From an uncultured Eubacterium sp. (GTDB lineage: Bacteria > Bacillota_A > Clostridia > Lachnospirales > Lachnospiraceae): a stretch of DNA of 8,690 nucleotides. The notes under the pieces are model-generated. The model did not search any database. It saw only the letters and a program-made list of their open reading frames with translations, and was not told the DNA's origin. Below, piece after piece: positions 1 to 6,529 of the stretch. A program made the translations under genes and the position numbers. The stretch's first letter is position 1. Each line of letters begins with the position of its first letter. The DNA is taken from contig CANTHI010000130.1 of assembly GCA_947653505.1 (NCBI GenBank), positions 1 through 8,690 of the forward strand, written 5' to 3'.

Positions 1-45
1 ACATATTCGGGAACGGCGGAACACATCCCCTGAATTTTGATATTA

Positions 46-267
46 TTATATTTCCTTATCTCCTGCGTCTGGCGCAGATAATACTTCGATCTGTTTTTGC
101 AGATCTGAAAATGTCTCGGATATTTCATGTCTTTTATAAATAAATGATGGTTTAATATCCGGAAGTATACTGCCTAAATAAAATGCATATTTATGTTTCT
201 TCAGCTCTTTATCCCTTGATTCGCTGACCAGATACCGTGCCAGCGCTATATGTGACTTCTTTCTCAA
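46..267 (-). pseudogene. N-terminal remnant of a zinc-dependent phospholipase C-like protein
   Basis: This 73-residue product resembles the N-terminus of the zinc-dependent phospholipase C family (PF00882 type) of Clostridia. Full-length members open with M-RKKSHI and carry an AFYxGSILPDxKPSF block followed by KRHE; all of these are visible here. Full members are, from memory, about 200 residues or more, so this frame holds only the first third and lacks most expected metal-binding histidines. I chose TTG at 265-267 as the start because AGGGGG at 277-282 lies 9 nt upstream and the family begins exactly at this RKKSHI. An ATG at 283-285 also opens the frame, but it would make the ribosome site part of the coding region. 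The frame ends at TAA (46-48). The 45 bases beyond do not obviously continue the homology, so truncation and frameshift cannot be told apart. Family assignment is moderately sure; pseudogene status is inference. Confidence 0.55.
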
Positions 268-276
268 TTCAAAATG

Positions 277-282
277 CCCCCT
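277..282 (-). promoter_or_regulatory. Ribosome binding site that decides a TTG start
   Basis: Read on the minus strand this is AGGGGG, 9 nt before TTG at 267. No comparable purine-rich site lies at good spacing before the in-frame ATG at 285. The site supports the shorter product starting at the family-conserved RKKSHI. Confidence 0.5.
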
Positions 283-411
283 CATTTCCTGTTTCTTTTC
301 CTTTTACGGGACAGCCATCCGGGAGACATCCTGGACTGCCTGCCAGATATTTCCCAAATGGCGTCTATGCATTTCTTAAAAATTCCTGCTTTATTTGTAA
401 AGCTGTCTGAT

Positions 412-441
412 TTCTGCCAAACCTTCTGTTTTCTGGCAGAA
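412..441 (-). terminator. Possible hairpin just after the DUF1540 gene
   Basis: Perfect 8-bp inverted repeat, TTCTGCCA (412-419) and TGGCAGAA (434-441), with a 14-nt loop, starting 4 nt after the stop codon of the DUF1540 gene. No U-run follows on the minus strand (the next bases are ATCAGACAG), so it is not a standard intrinsic terminator. It may stabilise the 3' end instead. Confidence 0.3.
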
Positions 442-445
442 TCCT

Positions 446-760
446 TTATTTTCTGCAGAATGTCCCACAGGCTGTCTGTTCACATCTGCATGCATTGGAA
501 CCGCCGACGTCAATTCCGTCTGCACGGCAGCTGCAGTCATCGTTGTGTACACATTTTTTTGCTTCACAACGGATATTGACTTTTAAAGAAGGTTCCTTTG
601 TGCTGTTTGTCATCGTATCTGCGCGTCTTTCCTCAAAGCTGTCACAGCATGTTTCGCTCGCGCTGCCTGCGCCGGCCCCTCCTACACTGATATTATCCCT
701 GATGCATCCGTGATCCTGATTGTACCGGCAGTTTACTACGCTGCAGTCTAATCTTGGCAT
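446..760 (-). CDS. DUF1540 domain protein with two cysteine-rich repeats
   Basis: A 104-residue protein with two copies of the DUF1540 motif, found in many Clostridia and presumed to bind metal; its biological role is unknown. Domain 1 spans about residues 5-42 with Cys 6, 11, 19, 38 and 39 around an INxSVGG-like core (DNISVGG). Domain 2 spans about 62-102 with Cys 65, 70, 76, 78, 91, 93, 98 and 102 and a matching DGIDVGG core. The linker at about 43-60 is polar. The start is ATG at 758-760, preceded by TAAGGAGGAATATC, an excellent ribosome site. A longer in-frame start at 838 would add 26 residues with no domain and would swallow the ribosome site. The gene lies 246 nt downstream of thrS on the same strand. 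That gap contains tandem and inverted repeats, so the gene probably has its own control. The family call is firm; function is unknown. Confidence 0.85.
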   Translation of the reverse strand: MPRLDCSVVNCRYNQDHGCIRDNISVGGAGAGSASETCCDSFEERRADTMTNSTKEPSLKVNIRCEAKKCVHNDDCSCRADGIDVGGSNACRCEQTACGTFCRK

Positions 761-780
761 GATATTCCTCCTTATACCTG

Positions 781-801
781 GGAATGCAGTTATTGCATTC
801 C
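781..801 (-). promoter_or_regulatory. Perfect inverted repeat in the DUF1540 leader
   Basis: GGAATGCA (781-788) and TGCATTCC (794-801) form an 8-bp stem with a 5-nt loop, ending about 13 bases before the AAGGAGG site of the DUF1540 gene. It could be an mRNA hairpin close to the ribosome site or a protein operator. Just upstream lies a smaller repeat, CGTAT (812-816) with ATACG (821-825). There is no U-run, so a terminator is unlikely. Confidence 0.4.
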
Positions 802-871
802 GTATTTTATGCGTATTACCATACGTATTCTGATGCATGCATATTTCCAGGATTTTTTATGATACTTGTAT

Positions 872-898
872 TGATAGTTCTATCATAGTTCTATCATA
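872..898 (-). repeat. Tandem 11-bp operator-like repeat upstream of the DUF1540 gene
   Basis: TAGTTCTATCA occurs twice back to back (875-885 and 886-896). The first copy belongs to the 14-bp dyad TGATAGTTCTATCA (872-885, two 6-bp arms, 2-nt spacer). The second contains the shorter dyad ATAGTTCTAT (885-894). On the minus strand the block holds two TATGAT hexamers that could serve as -10 elements, but no good -35 box was found. Tandem dyads in front of a gene suggest a regulator site; the regulator is unknown. Confidence 0.4.
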
Positions 899-1006
899 TT
901 CCCATGAATTATCCATGCAGATACATACGTACTTCCATGCATCCATAGTATAAGCAGGATATCATTTATTATGCGCGGCTGCAGAACTTACCAGGTCTGG
1001 AAATTT

Positions 1007-2974
1007 TTATTTTGCTTTTTCTTCTTCCGGCAGTTCTTTGCGAATCTCTTTTGTACGGATTTCCCTGCAGATATTGTCGATAAATTCCTGCAGCGGCTGT
1101 ACGCCTTCGTTGCCTGCAAAACGGCTGCGTACGGATACGGTGCCGTCCTGCTCTTCCTGCTTTCCTACGACCAGCATATAAGGCAGCTTGTCGAGTCTTG
1201 CTGCACGGATCTTAAATCCGATTTTTTCGGAACGGCTGTCAACGGTTGCATCCACTCCGTTTTTCTTAAGCTGTGCACATACTTTTTCTGCGTATGCGTT
1301 AAATTTGTCAGAGATTGGCAGGACACGGACCTGTTCCGGGCAAAGCCATGTCGGAAATTTGCCGGCATACTTTTCAATCAGCCATGCCAGCGTACGCTCG
1401 TAGCAGCCCATAGACGTCCTGTGAATGATGTACGGGCGTATCTTCTCTCCGTTTTCGTCAATATAATACATATCAAAGTTTTCCGCGATGGCACAGTCCA
1501 GCTGGATCGTAATCATCGTGTCTTCTTTGCCATATACATTTTTAGCCTGAATATCAATCTTTGGCCCGTAAAATGCTGCTTCACCGTCTGCTTCCACAAA
1601 CGGCAGTTCTTTTTCTACCAGAATCTTGCGGAGCGCATCCTGTGTGGATTCCCAGTACTGCGCATCGCCCAGATATTTTTCTTTATTCTGCGGGTCCCAC
1701 TTGGACAGACGGTAAGTGACATCTTCCTGCAGCCCGAGCGTGGAAAGTGTATAATAAGCAAGCTCCAGACAGCCTTTGAGTTCCTCCTCTGTCTGGTCCG
1801 GCCGGATCACAAGGTGGCCTTCCGAAATGGTAAACTGGCGCACACGTGTCAGTCCATGCATCTCACCGGAGTCCTCCGAACGGAACAGCGTGGAAGTCTC
1901 TCCCATACGGTATGGCAGATCGCGGTAGGACTTCTGTGTATTTTTGTATACATAATACTGGAACGGGCAGGTCATCGGACGAAGCGCAAACACCTCGCGG
2001 TCCTTCTCCTCATCTCCCAGAATAAACATGCCTTCTTTATAATGGCCCCAGTGACCGGAAATCTTATACAGATCGCTCTTTGCCATCAGCGGCGTTCTCG
2101 TACGCACATAGCCCCATTCATTGTCTTCCAGATCCTCGATCCAGCGCTGGAGCTTCATGATCATCTTTGTGCCCTTTGGCGTAAACAGCGGCAGGCCCTG
2201 TCCGATTACATCCACGGTTGTAAACAGCTCCATCTCACGGCCAAGTTTGTTGTGATCCCGCTTTTTGATATCCTCCAGATGCTCCAGATAAGCGGCCAGT
2301 TCCTCTTTTTTATTAAATGCCGTCGCATAAATGCGCTGCAGCTGTGCCTTGTGCTCGTCCCCTCTCCAGTAAGCCATTGAGGAAGATATGAGCTTGTAAG
2401 CTTTGATCCCTTTGGTTGACATTAAATGCGGTCCTGCACAAAGATCCACAAAACCGCCCTGATCGTAAAAGGAAATCTCAGCATCCGGCTCCAGATCCTC
2501 AATCAGTTCTACTTTGTACGGTTCTTCCCGCTCACGCATATACTGTATGGCTTCTTCCCGGGACAGTGTGAAGCGGGTAATCTCATGTCCTTCCTTTATG
2601 ATTTTTTTCATTTCTGCTTCAATGCGGTCCAGATCTTCTCTGGAAAACGGGGCATTGTCAAAATCATAATAAAATCCATCTTCGATCGCCGGCCCGATCG
2701 CAACCCTGGCATCCGGAAACAGCTGTTTCACCGCCTGCGCCATCACGTGCGAGGCAGTATGGCGGATCACGGTTAAGCCTTCTTTTTCATTTGCTGTCAC
2801 AATACGCAGTTCACAGTCTTCTGTGACAGGGGTTCTTAAGTCCACGATTTTCCCATTTAACTCACCCGCACATGCCACACGTGCAAGCCCGTCACTAATG
2901 TCTTTTGCGATCTCATATACAGTCTTTGATTCACCGTATTCCTTCACTGTTCCGTCTTTTAATTTAATCTGCAT
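1007..2974 (-). CDS. thrS: Threonyl-tRNA synthetase
   Basis: Charges tRNA-Thr with threonine in the cytoplasm. The 655 residues are close to the usual 640 or so. Domains in order: TGS (about 1-61); the second N-terminal editing domain (about 65-225) with its H72-x3-H76 and C179-x3-H183 site for removing mis-attached serine; the class II catalytic core (about 240-535) with the motif 2 segment FRSEDSGEMHG at 364-374; and the anticodon-binding domain (about 545-640). The three zinc ligands that select threonine appear to be present as C336, H387 and H518. The core reads MTCPFQ where E. coli-type enzymes have MNCPGH, and SMGCYERT near motif 3, which marks a variant clade I associate with Clostridia. 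The start ATG (2972-2974) follows an AGGAGAAG site. The gene lies 33 nt after the small membrane protein gene, so the two are probably cotranscribed. No T-box leader is visible nearby. No clear intrinsic terminator follows the stop. Confidence 0.97.
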   Translation of the reverse strand: MQIKLKDGTVKEYGESKTVYEIAKDISDGLARVACAGELNGKIVDLRTPVTEDCELRIVTANEKEGLTVIRHTASHVMAQAVKQLFPDARVAIGPAIEDGFYYDFDNAPFSREDLDRIEAEMKKIIKEGHEITRFTLSREEAIQYMREREEPYKVELIEDLEPDAEISFYDQGGFVDLCAGPHLMSTKGIKAYKLISSSMAYWRGDEHKAQLQRIYATAFNKKEELAAYLEHLEDIKKRDHNKLGREMELFTTVDVIGQGLPLFTPKGTKMIMKLQRWIEDLEDNEWGYVRTRTPLMAKSDLYKISGHWGHYKEGMFILGDEEKDREVFALRPMTCPFQYYVYKNTQKSYRDLPYRMGETSTLFRSEDSGEMHGLTRVRQFTISEGHLVIRPDQTEEELKGCLELAYYTLSTLGLQEDVTYRLSKWDPQNKEKYLGDAQYWESTQDALRKILVEKELPFVEADGEAAFYGPKIDIQAKNVYGKEDTMITIQLDCAIAENFDMYYIDENGEKIRPYIIHRTSMGCYERTLAWLIEKYAGKFPTWLCPEQVRVLPISDKFNAYAEKVCAQLKKNGVDATVDSRSEKIGFKIRAARLDKLPYMLVVGKQEEQDGTVSVRSRFAGNEGVQPLQEFIDNICREIRTKEIRKELPEEEKAK

Positions 2975-3007
2975 GTTATTTACTTCTCCTGTCTGTTTCT
3001 GTTTCTG

Positions 3008-3214
3008 TTAATCATCAAGCTGGCCTTCCAAATCTGTGGTATCCAGACCTTTGTTTCCATTGTTGCTGGCGATGATCGATGTTTTTTTCGGGCAGAGCAT
3101 AATTCCCAGCACAAATCCGGTCAGCACACAGGATAACAGTCCCAAAAACAGCTCCCGCTTTGATACGTCTGTCATACCATCCAAAGATTCCCAGAATAAT
3201 TTTAATTTTTTCAT
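3008..3214 (-). CDS. Small single-pass membrane protein upstream of thrS
   Basis: A 68-residue protein that I cannot name. Residues 1-20 are charged and amphipathic (lysines near the start, then ESLDGMTDVSKR). Residues 22-41 are a clear membrane segment (LFLGLLSCVLTGFVLGIML) ending at CPKK. The tail (42-68) is polar, rich in Asn, Gly and Asp, and ends DLEGQLDD. The glycine-spaced segment followed by CPKK loosely recalls the N-terminal anchor of YtxH-type proteins, but the long helical tail of that family is absent. ATG at 3212-3214 follows AAGGAA at 6-nt spacing. The stop lies 33 nt before thrS with no terminator between, so the pair looks like an operon. By the positive-inside rule the C-terminal side of the helix (KK) is weakly favoured as cytoplasmic, but both flanks are charged and topology is uncertain. 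Confidence 0.7.
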   Translation of the reverse strand: MKKLKLFWESLDGMTDVSKRELFLGLLSCVLTGFVLGIMLCPKKTSIIASNNGNKGLDTTDLEGQLDD

Positions 3215-3244
3215 GTCAGTTTCCTTCTTTCCTCTTCATTATTA

Positions 3245-3332
3245 TTTTATAGTTCTGAAATCTGAAATATACTTAGTAACCATAAATCCCTTGTACAATC
3301 TGTTTTATAGTTGTAAAATCTGAAATATACTT
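3245..3332 (-). repeat. Pair of 30-bp direct repeats before the thrS operon
   Basis: Positions 3245-3274 and 3303-3332 are direct repeats matching at 28 of 30 bases (C/G at repeat position 11 and G/A at position 13), with start points 58 bp apart. Each has the core ATCTGAAATATACTT; the first copy also has CTGAAAT twice in tandem (3255-3261, 3262-3268). They fill most of the 135-bp gap between the chemoreceptor stop (3350) and the small membrane protein start (3214). Read on the minus strand each contains TATAAA, but no convincing -35 box stands at 17 bp. They may be paired operator sites or a small duplication carrying promoter material. Confidence 0.6.
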
Positions 3333-3349
3333 TAATCCCTGGTCATTTC

Positions 3350-5389
3350 TTACCGTCGGATTTCAAACCGGTGCACCAGTTCATCCAGAATCGACGCCTG
3401 CGAAGCCAGCTGCTCGCTCGTTGCGGACGTCTCCTGCGCTGCCGCTGAATTATCCTGCACACCCCTTGCAATTTCTTCGATGCCAAGACGGATCTGATCC
3501 ATATTTTCTGCCTGTGTAACCGCGTTTTCTTCTGTCTTCCTGATCATCCCGTTAATATCACCGACTGCCTGTACCGATTCTTCCAGCGAAGTCATAACGC
3601 CTGCTGCGATAGAACTGCCTTTATCGATCTCTTCCATCGAAACGCCGATTAAATCCCTGGTCATGTTGGCAGCTTTGGAGCTCTCCATCGCCAGCTTGCC
3701 GATCTCATCCGCCACTACCGCAAAGCCTTTGCCAGCTTCCCCTGCACGTGCTGCTTCGATCGAAGCGTTCAGTGAGAGCAGATTGGTCTGGTCCGCAATC
3801 TCTTCAATCGTCTGGATAATTCCTACTACCTGCTGGGAAGTCTCATGTATCTTGCTGACAGCTTCCATCATCTTCGTCATTTTATCCTGGTTCTGCTGCA
3901 TCATCGTCGTGACGTGCCCAGCTGCCTGCGCGGATACTTCCGCATCCTTGCGGCTTTGTTTTACCTGTTCTTCAACCGAGATTGTATTTGCTACAAGCTC
4001 TTCAATCGCGGCTGCCTGTGTTCCGGCACCTTCTGCCAGAGTCTGGGAAGCGTGTGCCAGCTCCGTCGCACCAGAAGATACTTCTCCTGCACTCGTCAGG
4101 ATGTGCTCCATTACTTCATTCATAGAATCCGAGATATTCAAAAGCGCATCCTTAATCTTTTGAAATTCGCCATGATACTCATTCTGTAATTCGATATTTA
4201 ATTTCCCGTCTGCAAGCCTTTCGAGTACCTGCGCGATCTCGTCTATGTATACAATATACTCCTTTAGGCGTGTTACTGTCTCTCCGATCGAATTGCCAAG
4301 CTCCCCGATTTCATCCTGCGCCGTATTATGAAGCTCCACATCCAGATCTCCCGCAGCCAGCTGCTGTGCCGTATGATTCAGCTCCAGGATCGGTTTTGTC
4401 AGGTTTGCCGCGCTTCTGCGGATATTGAATACAATCAGTACCACCCCAAGTATAAAAATCACAACCAGCGCAAAAACCATCCAGAAAATCTCCGCGTAAA
4501 ACTCCGCAAATGGAAGGCTGCTGATTACAGTATAGCCAATGCTGTCACTAAACGCCACAACACCATATTTCGTTTCACCGCCAAGCTTGTACTTTAGAAA
4601 TTTTTCTTTTCCCGCCTCTAACGCATCTGTCAGACTTTTAGACACATCCAGCTCCGTGATTTTTTTCTGCATCAGCTCTGGCTGCGGATGGTAGACAATC
4701 GTTCCTTCTGAGGTAGCCAGAATCAGGGATCCGCTGTTGCCGACTTTATAATGGCTCATAACTTCCATCATCCGGTCCAGGGAAATATCCACGCCCGCAA
4801 CACCTGCCAGACTGCCTGTACCTGCCGGATCATATACCGGCGCCACCGCGCTTACGATCATGCTTCCGGTACTTGGATCCAGATAAGGCTCTGTCAGCGC
4901 AGTTTTTCCAGCTTCCACCTGCGGATACCATACACGCTCTGTAAACACCCAGCTGTCATCCGAAGTATAATCATCCGACTGCGTCAGGGTACTTGTATCC
5001 TTGTCCGCAATCCACGCCGCCAGAAAATTGTCAGCATCTGTTGCAACCACATTTTTCAGATATGTGCGGACTACATCCATTTTTTCATGATCCAGAATCC
5101 GTTTTCCAGCCCCTGTTTCAGACAGCACAGCCTGAATCTCCGGATCGGCTGCCAGCTGCTGCGCAACCTTTGCATAGCCACCCAGAAATCCGGTCAGCTC
5201 CTGCAGCGCAGCCTCCGACTCCAGTGTCAGCTCCTGCTCCTGCGAGGATACAATCGAGGAGCGCATCATAAGAATCGCAACAACTGCCACAACTACGAAT
5301 ACAAAAAGAACACTTCTTCCGATCTGCTTTAAAATTTCATCCGCAATTCTTTTTTTCGGATGCATCTCACCATCCTTTCGCGATTTCAT
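3350..5389 (-). CDS. Methyl-accepting chemotaxis protein with a dCache ligand domain
   Basis: A 679-residue transmembrane chemoreceptor that relays an extracellular signal to CheW and CheA. TM1 is at about 26-42. An extracellular dCache_1-type sensor follows at about 45-295 (RVWYPQVEAGK, EPYLDPSTG, GVAGVDISLD). TM2 is at about 301-323. A HAMP domain spans about 322-375, and a second HAMP-like stretch with LADGKLNIELQNEYHGEF spans about 390-422. The signalling domain (about 430-660) contains the near-invariant hairpin tip IADQTNLLSLNASIEAARAG (531-550) and GKGFAVVADEIGKLA. There is no C-terminal NWETF-like tether for CheR/CheB. In the sensor, R152, W154, Y155, Y169, D171 and D201 line up with the amino-acid-binding residues of PctA-like receptors, so an amino acid ligand is plausible. 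The start ATG (5387-5389) follows AAGGAGG; a second ATG eight codons in (MHPKK) also has a purine-rich site. No che or flagellar genes are adjacent. Confidence 0.95.
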   Translation of the reverse strand: MKSRKDGEMHPKKRIADEILKQIGRSVLFVFVVVAVVAILMMRSSIVSSQEQELTLESEAALQELTGFLGGYAKVAQQLAADPEIQAVLSETGAGKRILDHEKMDVVRTYLKNVVATDADNFLAAWIADKDTSTLTQSDDYTSDDSWVFTERVWYPQVEAGKTALTEPYLDPSTGSMIVSAVAPVYDPAGTGSLAGVAGVDISLDRMMEVMSHYKVGNSGSLILATSEGTIVYHPQPELMQKKITELDVSKSLTDALEAGKEKFLKYKLGGETKYGVVAFSDSIGYTVISSLPFAEFYAEIFWMVFALVVIFILGVVLIVFNIRRSAANLTKPILELNHTAQQLAAGDLDVELHNTAQDEIGELGNSIGETVTRLKEYIVYIDEIAQVLERLADGKLNIELQNEYHGEFQKIKDALLNISDSMNEVMEHILTSAGEVSSGATELAHASQTLAEGAGTQAAAIEELVANTISVEEQVKQSRKDAEVSAQAAGHVTTMMQQNQDKMTKMMEAVSKIHETSQQVVGIIQTIEEIADQTNLLSLNASIEAARAGEAGKGFAVVADEIGKLAMESSKAANMTRDLIGVSMEEIDKGSSIAAGVMTSLEESVQAVGDINGMIRKTEENAVTQAENMDQIRLGIEEIARGVQDNSAAAQETSATSEQLASQASILDELVHRFEIRR

Positions 5390-5410
5390 AAAATTCCTCC
5401 TTTTCCTTCA

Positions 5411-5420
5411 TGTCCGGACA
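5411..5420. promoter_or_regulatory. Perfect 10-bp palindrome before the chemoreceptor gene
   Basis: TGTCCGGACA is a perfect palindrome ending about 22 nt upstream of the chemoreceptor start codon, just before its AAGGAGG site. It could be an operator in the leader, but a 10-bp palindrome can also occur by chance. No partner copy was seen elsewhere in the window. Confidence 0.25.
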
Positions 5421-5491
5421 CATTTCAAAAGCATATTTTAAGCACCTGCATCTGTAGTGCTTTGCTCCTTCACGCCTTTGTCCTTATACAA

Positions 5492-5520
5492 CATATTTTA
5501 TAACTTTTCCGTCGTTCATG
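5492..5520 (-). promoter_or_regulatory. Candidate promoter for the chemoreceptor gene
   Basis: On the minus strand TTGCAT is followed after 17 bp by TAAAAT, about 100 nt upstream of the chemoreceptor start and just after the glyoxalase stop. The -35 match is weak (TTG only) and the -10 match is good (5 of 6). A sigma-28 motility promoter (TAAA, about 15 bp, GCCGATAA) was looked for and not seen. Confidence 0.3.
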
Positions 5521-5531
5521 CAAGAAGTAAA

Positions 5532-5900
5532 TCAGTGGCACGGCACAATTTCCAGCCAGTATCCATCCGGATCCTGTATAAAATAAATACCCATCTGCGG
5601 ATTTTCAAAACAGATGCATCCCATCTCTTCATGCAGCCTGTGTGCAGCTTCGTAATCATCGGTCTGAAACGCAAGATGGAACTCACAGTCCCCGAGATTA
5701 TACGGCCTGTCCATATCCCTCATCCACGTCAGCTCCAGCTCAAAACCCGACTGCCCGTCCGCCACATAGACGATAATAAAAGAACCGTCCTGCGCTTCCT
5801 TTCTGCGTACTTCCTTAAGTCCCAAAGCCTTTTCATAAAACTCCAGTGACCTGTCCAGATCCAGTACATTGTAATTTTCATGAATCATTTTAAATTTCAT
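5532..5900 (-). CDS. gloA: Glyoxalase I-like VOC enzyme (lactoylglutathione lyase family)
   Basis: A 122-residue protein of the vicinal oxygen chelate fold, most like glyoxalase I, which converts the hemithioacetal of methylglyoxal and a thiol to a 2-hydroxyacyl thioester. Two beta-alpha-beta-beta-beta modules are apparent: NVLDLDRSLEFYEKALG near the start and FHLAFQTDDYEAAHRLHEEM in the second half. The four expected metal ligands align with E. coli GloA as H7, E56 (in ELELTW), H75 and E117 (in DPDGYWLEIVP). Clostridia usually lack glutathione, so the true thiol partner, or even the reaction, may differ; other VOC activities are possible. The start is ATG at 5898-5900 because GGAGG lies 8 nt upstream. 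An in-frame ATG at 5913-5915 overlaps that site and is rejected. The gene stands alone, with the T-rich repeat array directly upstream and no clear terminator after it. Confidence 0.8.
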   Translation of the reverse strand: MKFKMIHENYNVLDLDRSLEFYEKALGLKEVRRKEAQDGSFIIVYVADGQSGFELELTWMRDMDRPYNLGDCEFHLAFQTDDYEAAHRLHEEMGCICFENPQMGIYFIQDPDGYWLEIVPCH

Positions 5901-5914
5901 AGCTGTTTCCTCCA

Positions 5915-6420
5915 TTTTTTATTTTTTTATTATTTAATTTTTTTATTTTCGAATTTTTCTTATTTTTTATTTTTCTTATTTTCGAAATTTTTTATTTTGT
6001 ATTTTTTTATTTTCTAACTTTTCTTATTTCCTTATTTTCTTATTTTCCAATTTTTCTCATTTTCAATTTTTGTTATTTTCCAATTTTTCTCATTTTCAAT
6101 TTTTCTTATTTTCCAATTTTACTTATTTTCCTAATTTTCTTATTTTTCTTAATTTTCTTATTTTTCCTAATTTTCTTATTTTTCCTAATTTTCTTATTTT
6201 CGAATTTTTCTTATTTTCCAATTTCTCTTATTTTCCAATTTTTCTTATTTTCCAATTCCTCTTATTTTCCAATTTTTCTTATTTTCCAGTTTTCTTATTT
6301 TCCAATTTTTCTTATTTTCCAATTCCTCTTATTTTCCAATTTTTCTTATTTTCCAGTTTTCTTATTTTCCAATTTTTCTTATTTTCCAATTTCTCTTATC
6401 TAATTTTTTTCTTATTAATT
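5915..6420. repeat. Degenerate 17-bp minisatellite array
   Basis: About 500 bases of almost pure T, A and C on the plus strand, built from a 17-bp unit CTTATTTTCCAATTTTT with variants of 16-18 bp. From about 6039 to 6394 the units can be laid end to end without gaps (more than 20 copies); towards 5915 the array decays into T runs with TTATTTT and CGAA pieces. Local families show homogenisation: 6039-6071 and 6072-6104 are a 33-bp pair (one mismatch), and 6139-6192 holds three 18-bp units with TTTTTC(C/T)TAATTTT. The only G residues are in rare CGAA, GTTATT or CCAG variants. There are no unique spacers, so this is not CRISPR, and no coding role is evident. On the minus strand the array would form an A-rich leader for the glyoxalase mRNA. 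Confidence 0.92.
6227..6360. repeat. Perfect 67-bp higher-order duplication inside the array
   Basis: Four successive units, three of 17 bp and one of 16 bp (unit ends TTTTT, TCCT, TTTTT and CCAGTTTT), form a 67-bp block at 6227-6293 that is repeated base for base at 6294-6360. A third copy begins at 6361 and diverges in its second unit. An exact duplication amid diverged units points to a recent slippage or unequal exchange event, so length variation between strains is likely. Confidence 0.88.
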
Positions 6421-6529
6421 TATATTTCCTGAAAATAAGAATAGCATTTTTATGCCATGACAGTACTTTTCATACAGACAGTATACCAAATTACCAGATC
6501 ATCATTCCGGTTTGAATATATTAAAGCTT

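Noticed and set aside
761..838. Longer 130-residue form of the DUF1540 protein
   Set aside because: The extension has no domain and would place the strong AAGGAGG site inside the coding region.
971..2380. Long plus-strand open frame of 469 codons
   Set aside because: It lies opposite thrS, whose protein family is certain, has no ribosome site and gives an unrecognisable Phe- and Cys-rich product. It is a shadow frame.
2975..3349. T-box riboswitch for thrS
   Set aside because: No T-box consensus, specifier stem or antiterminator is visible in the spaces upstream of thrS or of its partner gene.
3663..4163. Plus-strand frame of 166 codons within the chemoreceptor gene
   Set aside because: It is antisense to the conserved signalling domain; its low-complexity Ala, Ser and Cys content reflects codon bias of the real gene.
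5440..5462. Hairpin AAGCAC/GTGCTT after the glyoxalase gene as a terminator
   Set aside because: Only a 6-bp stem with an 11-nt loop and no U-run on the minus strand.
5915..6420. CRISPR array
   Set aside because: The 17-bp units are directly adjacent with no unique spacers, are too short and too variable for CRISPR repeats, and no cas gene is present.
6070..6432. Plus-strand frame encoding a Phe, Asn, Ser and Leu repeat protein
   Set aside because: It is the translation of the T-rich 17-bp array. The period is not a multiple of three, there is no ribosome site, and the product is pure low complexity.
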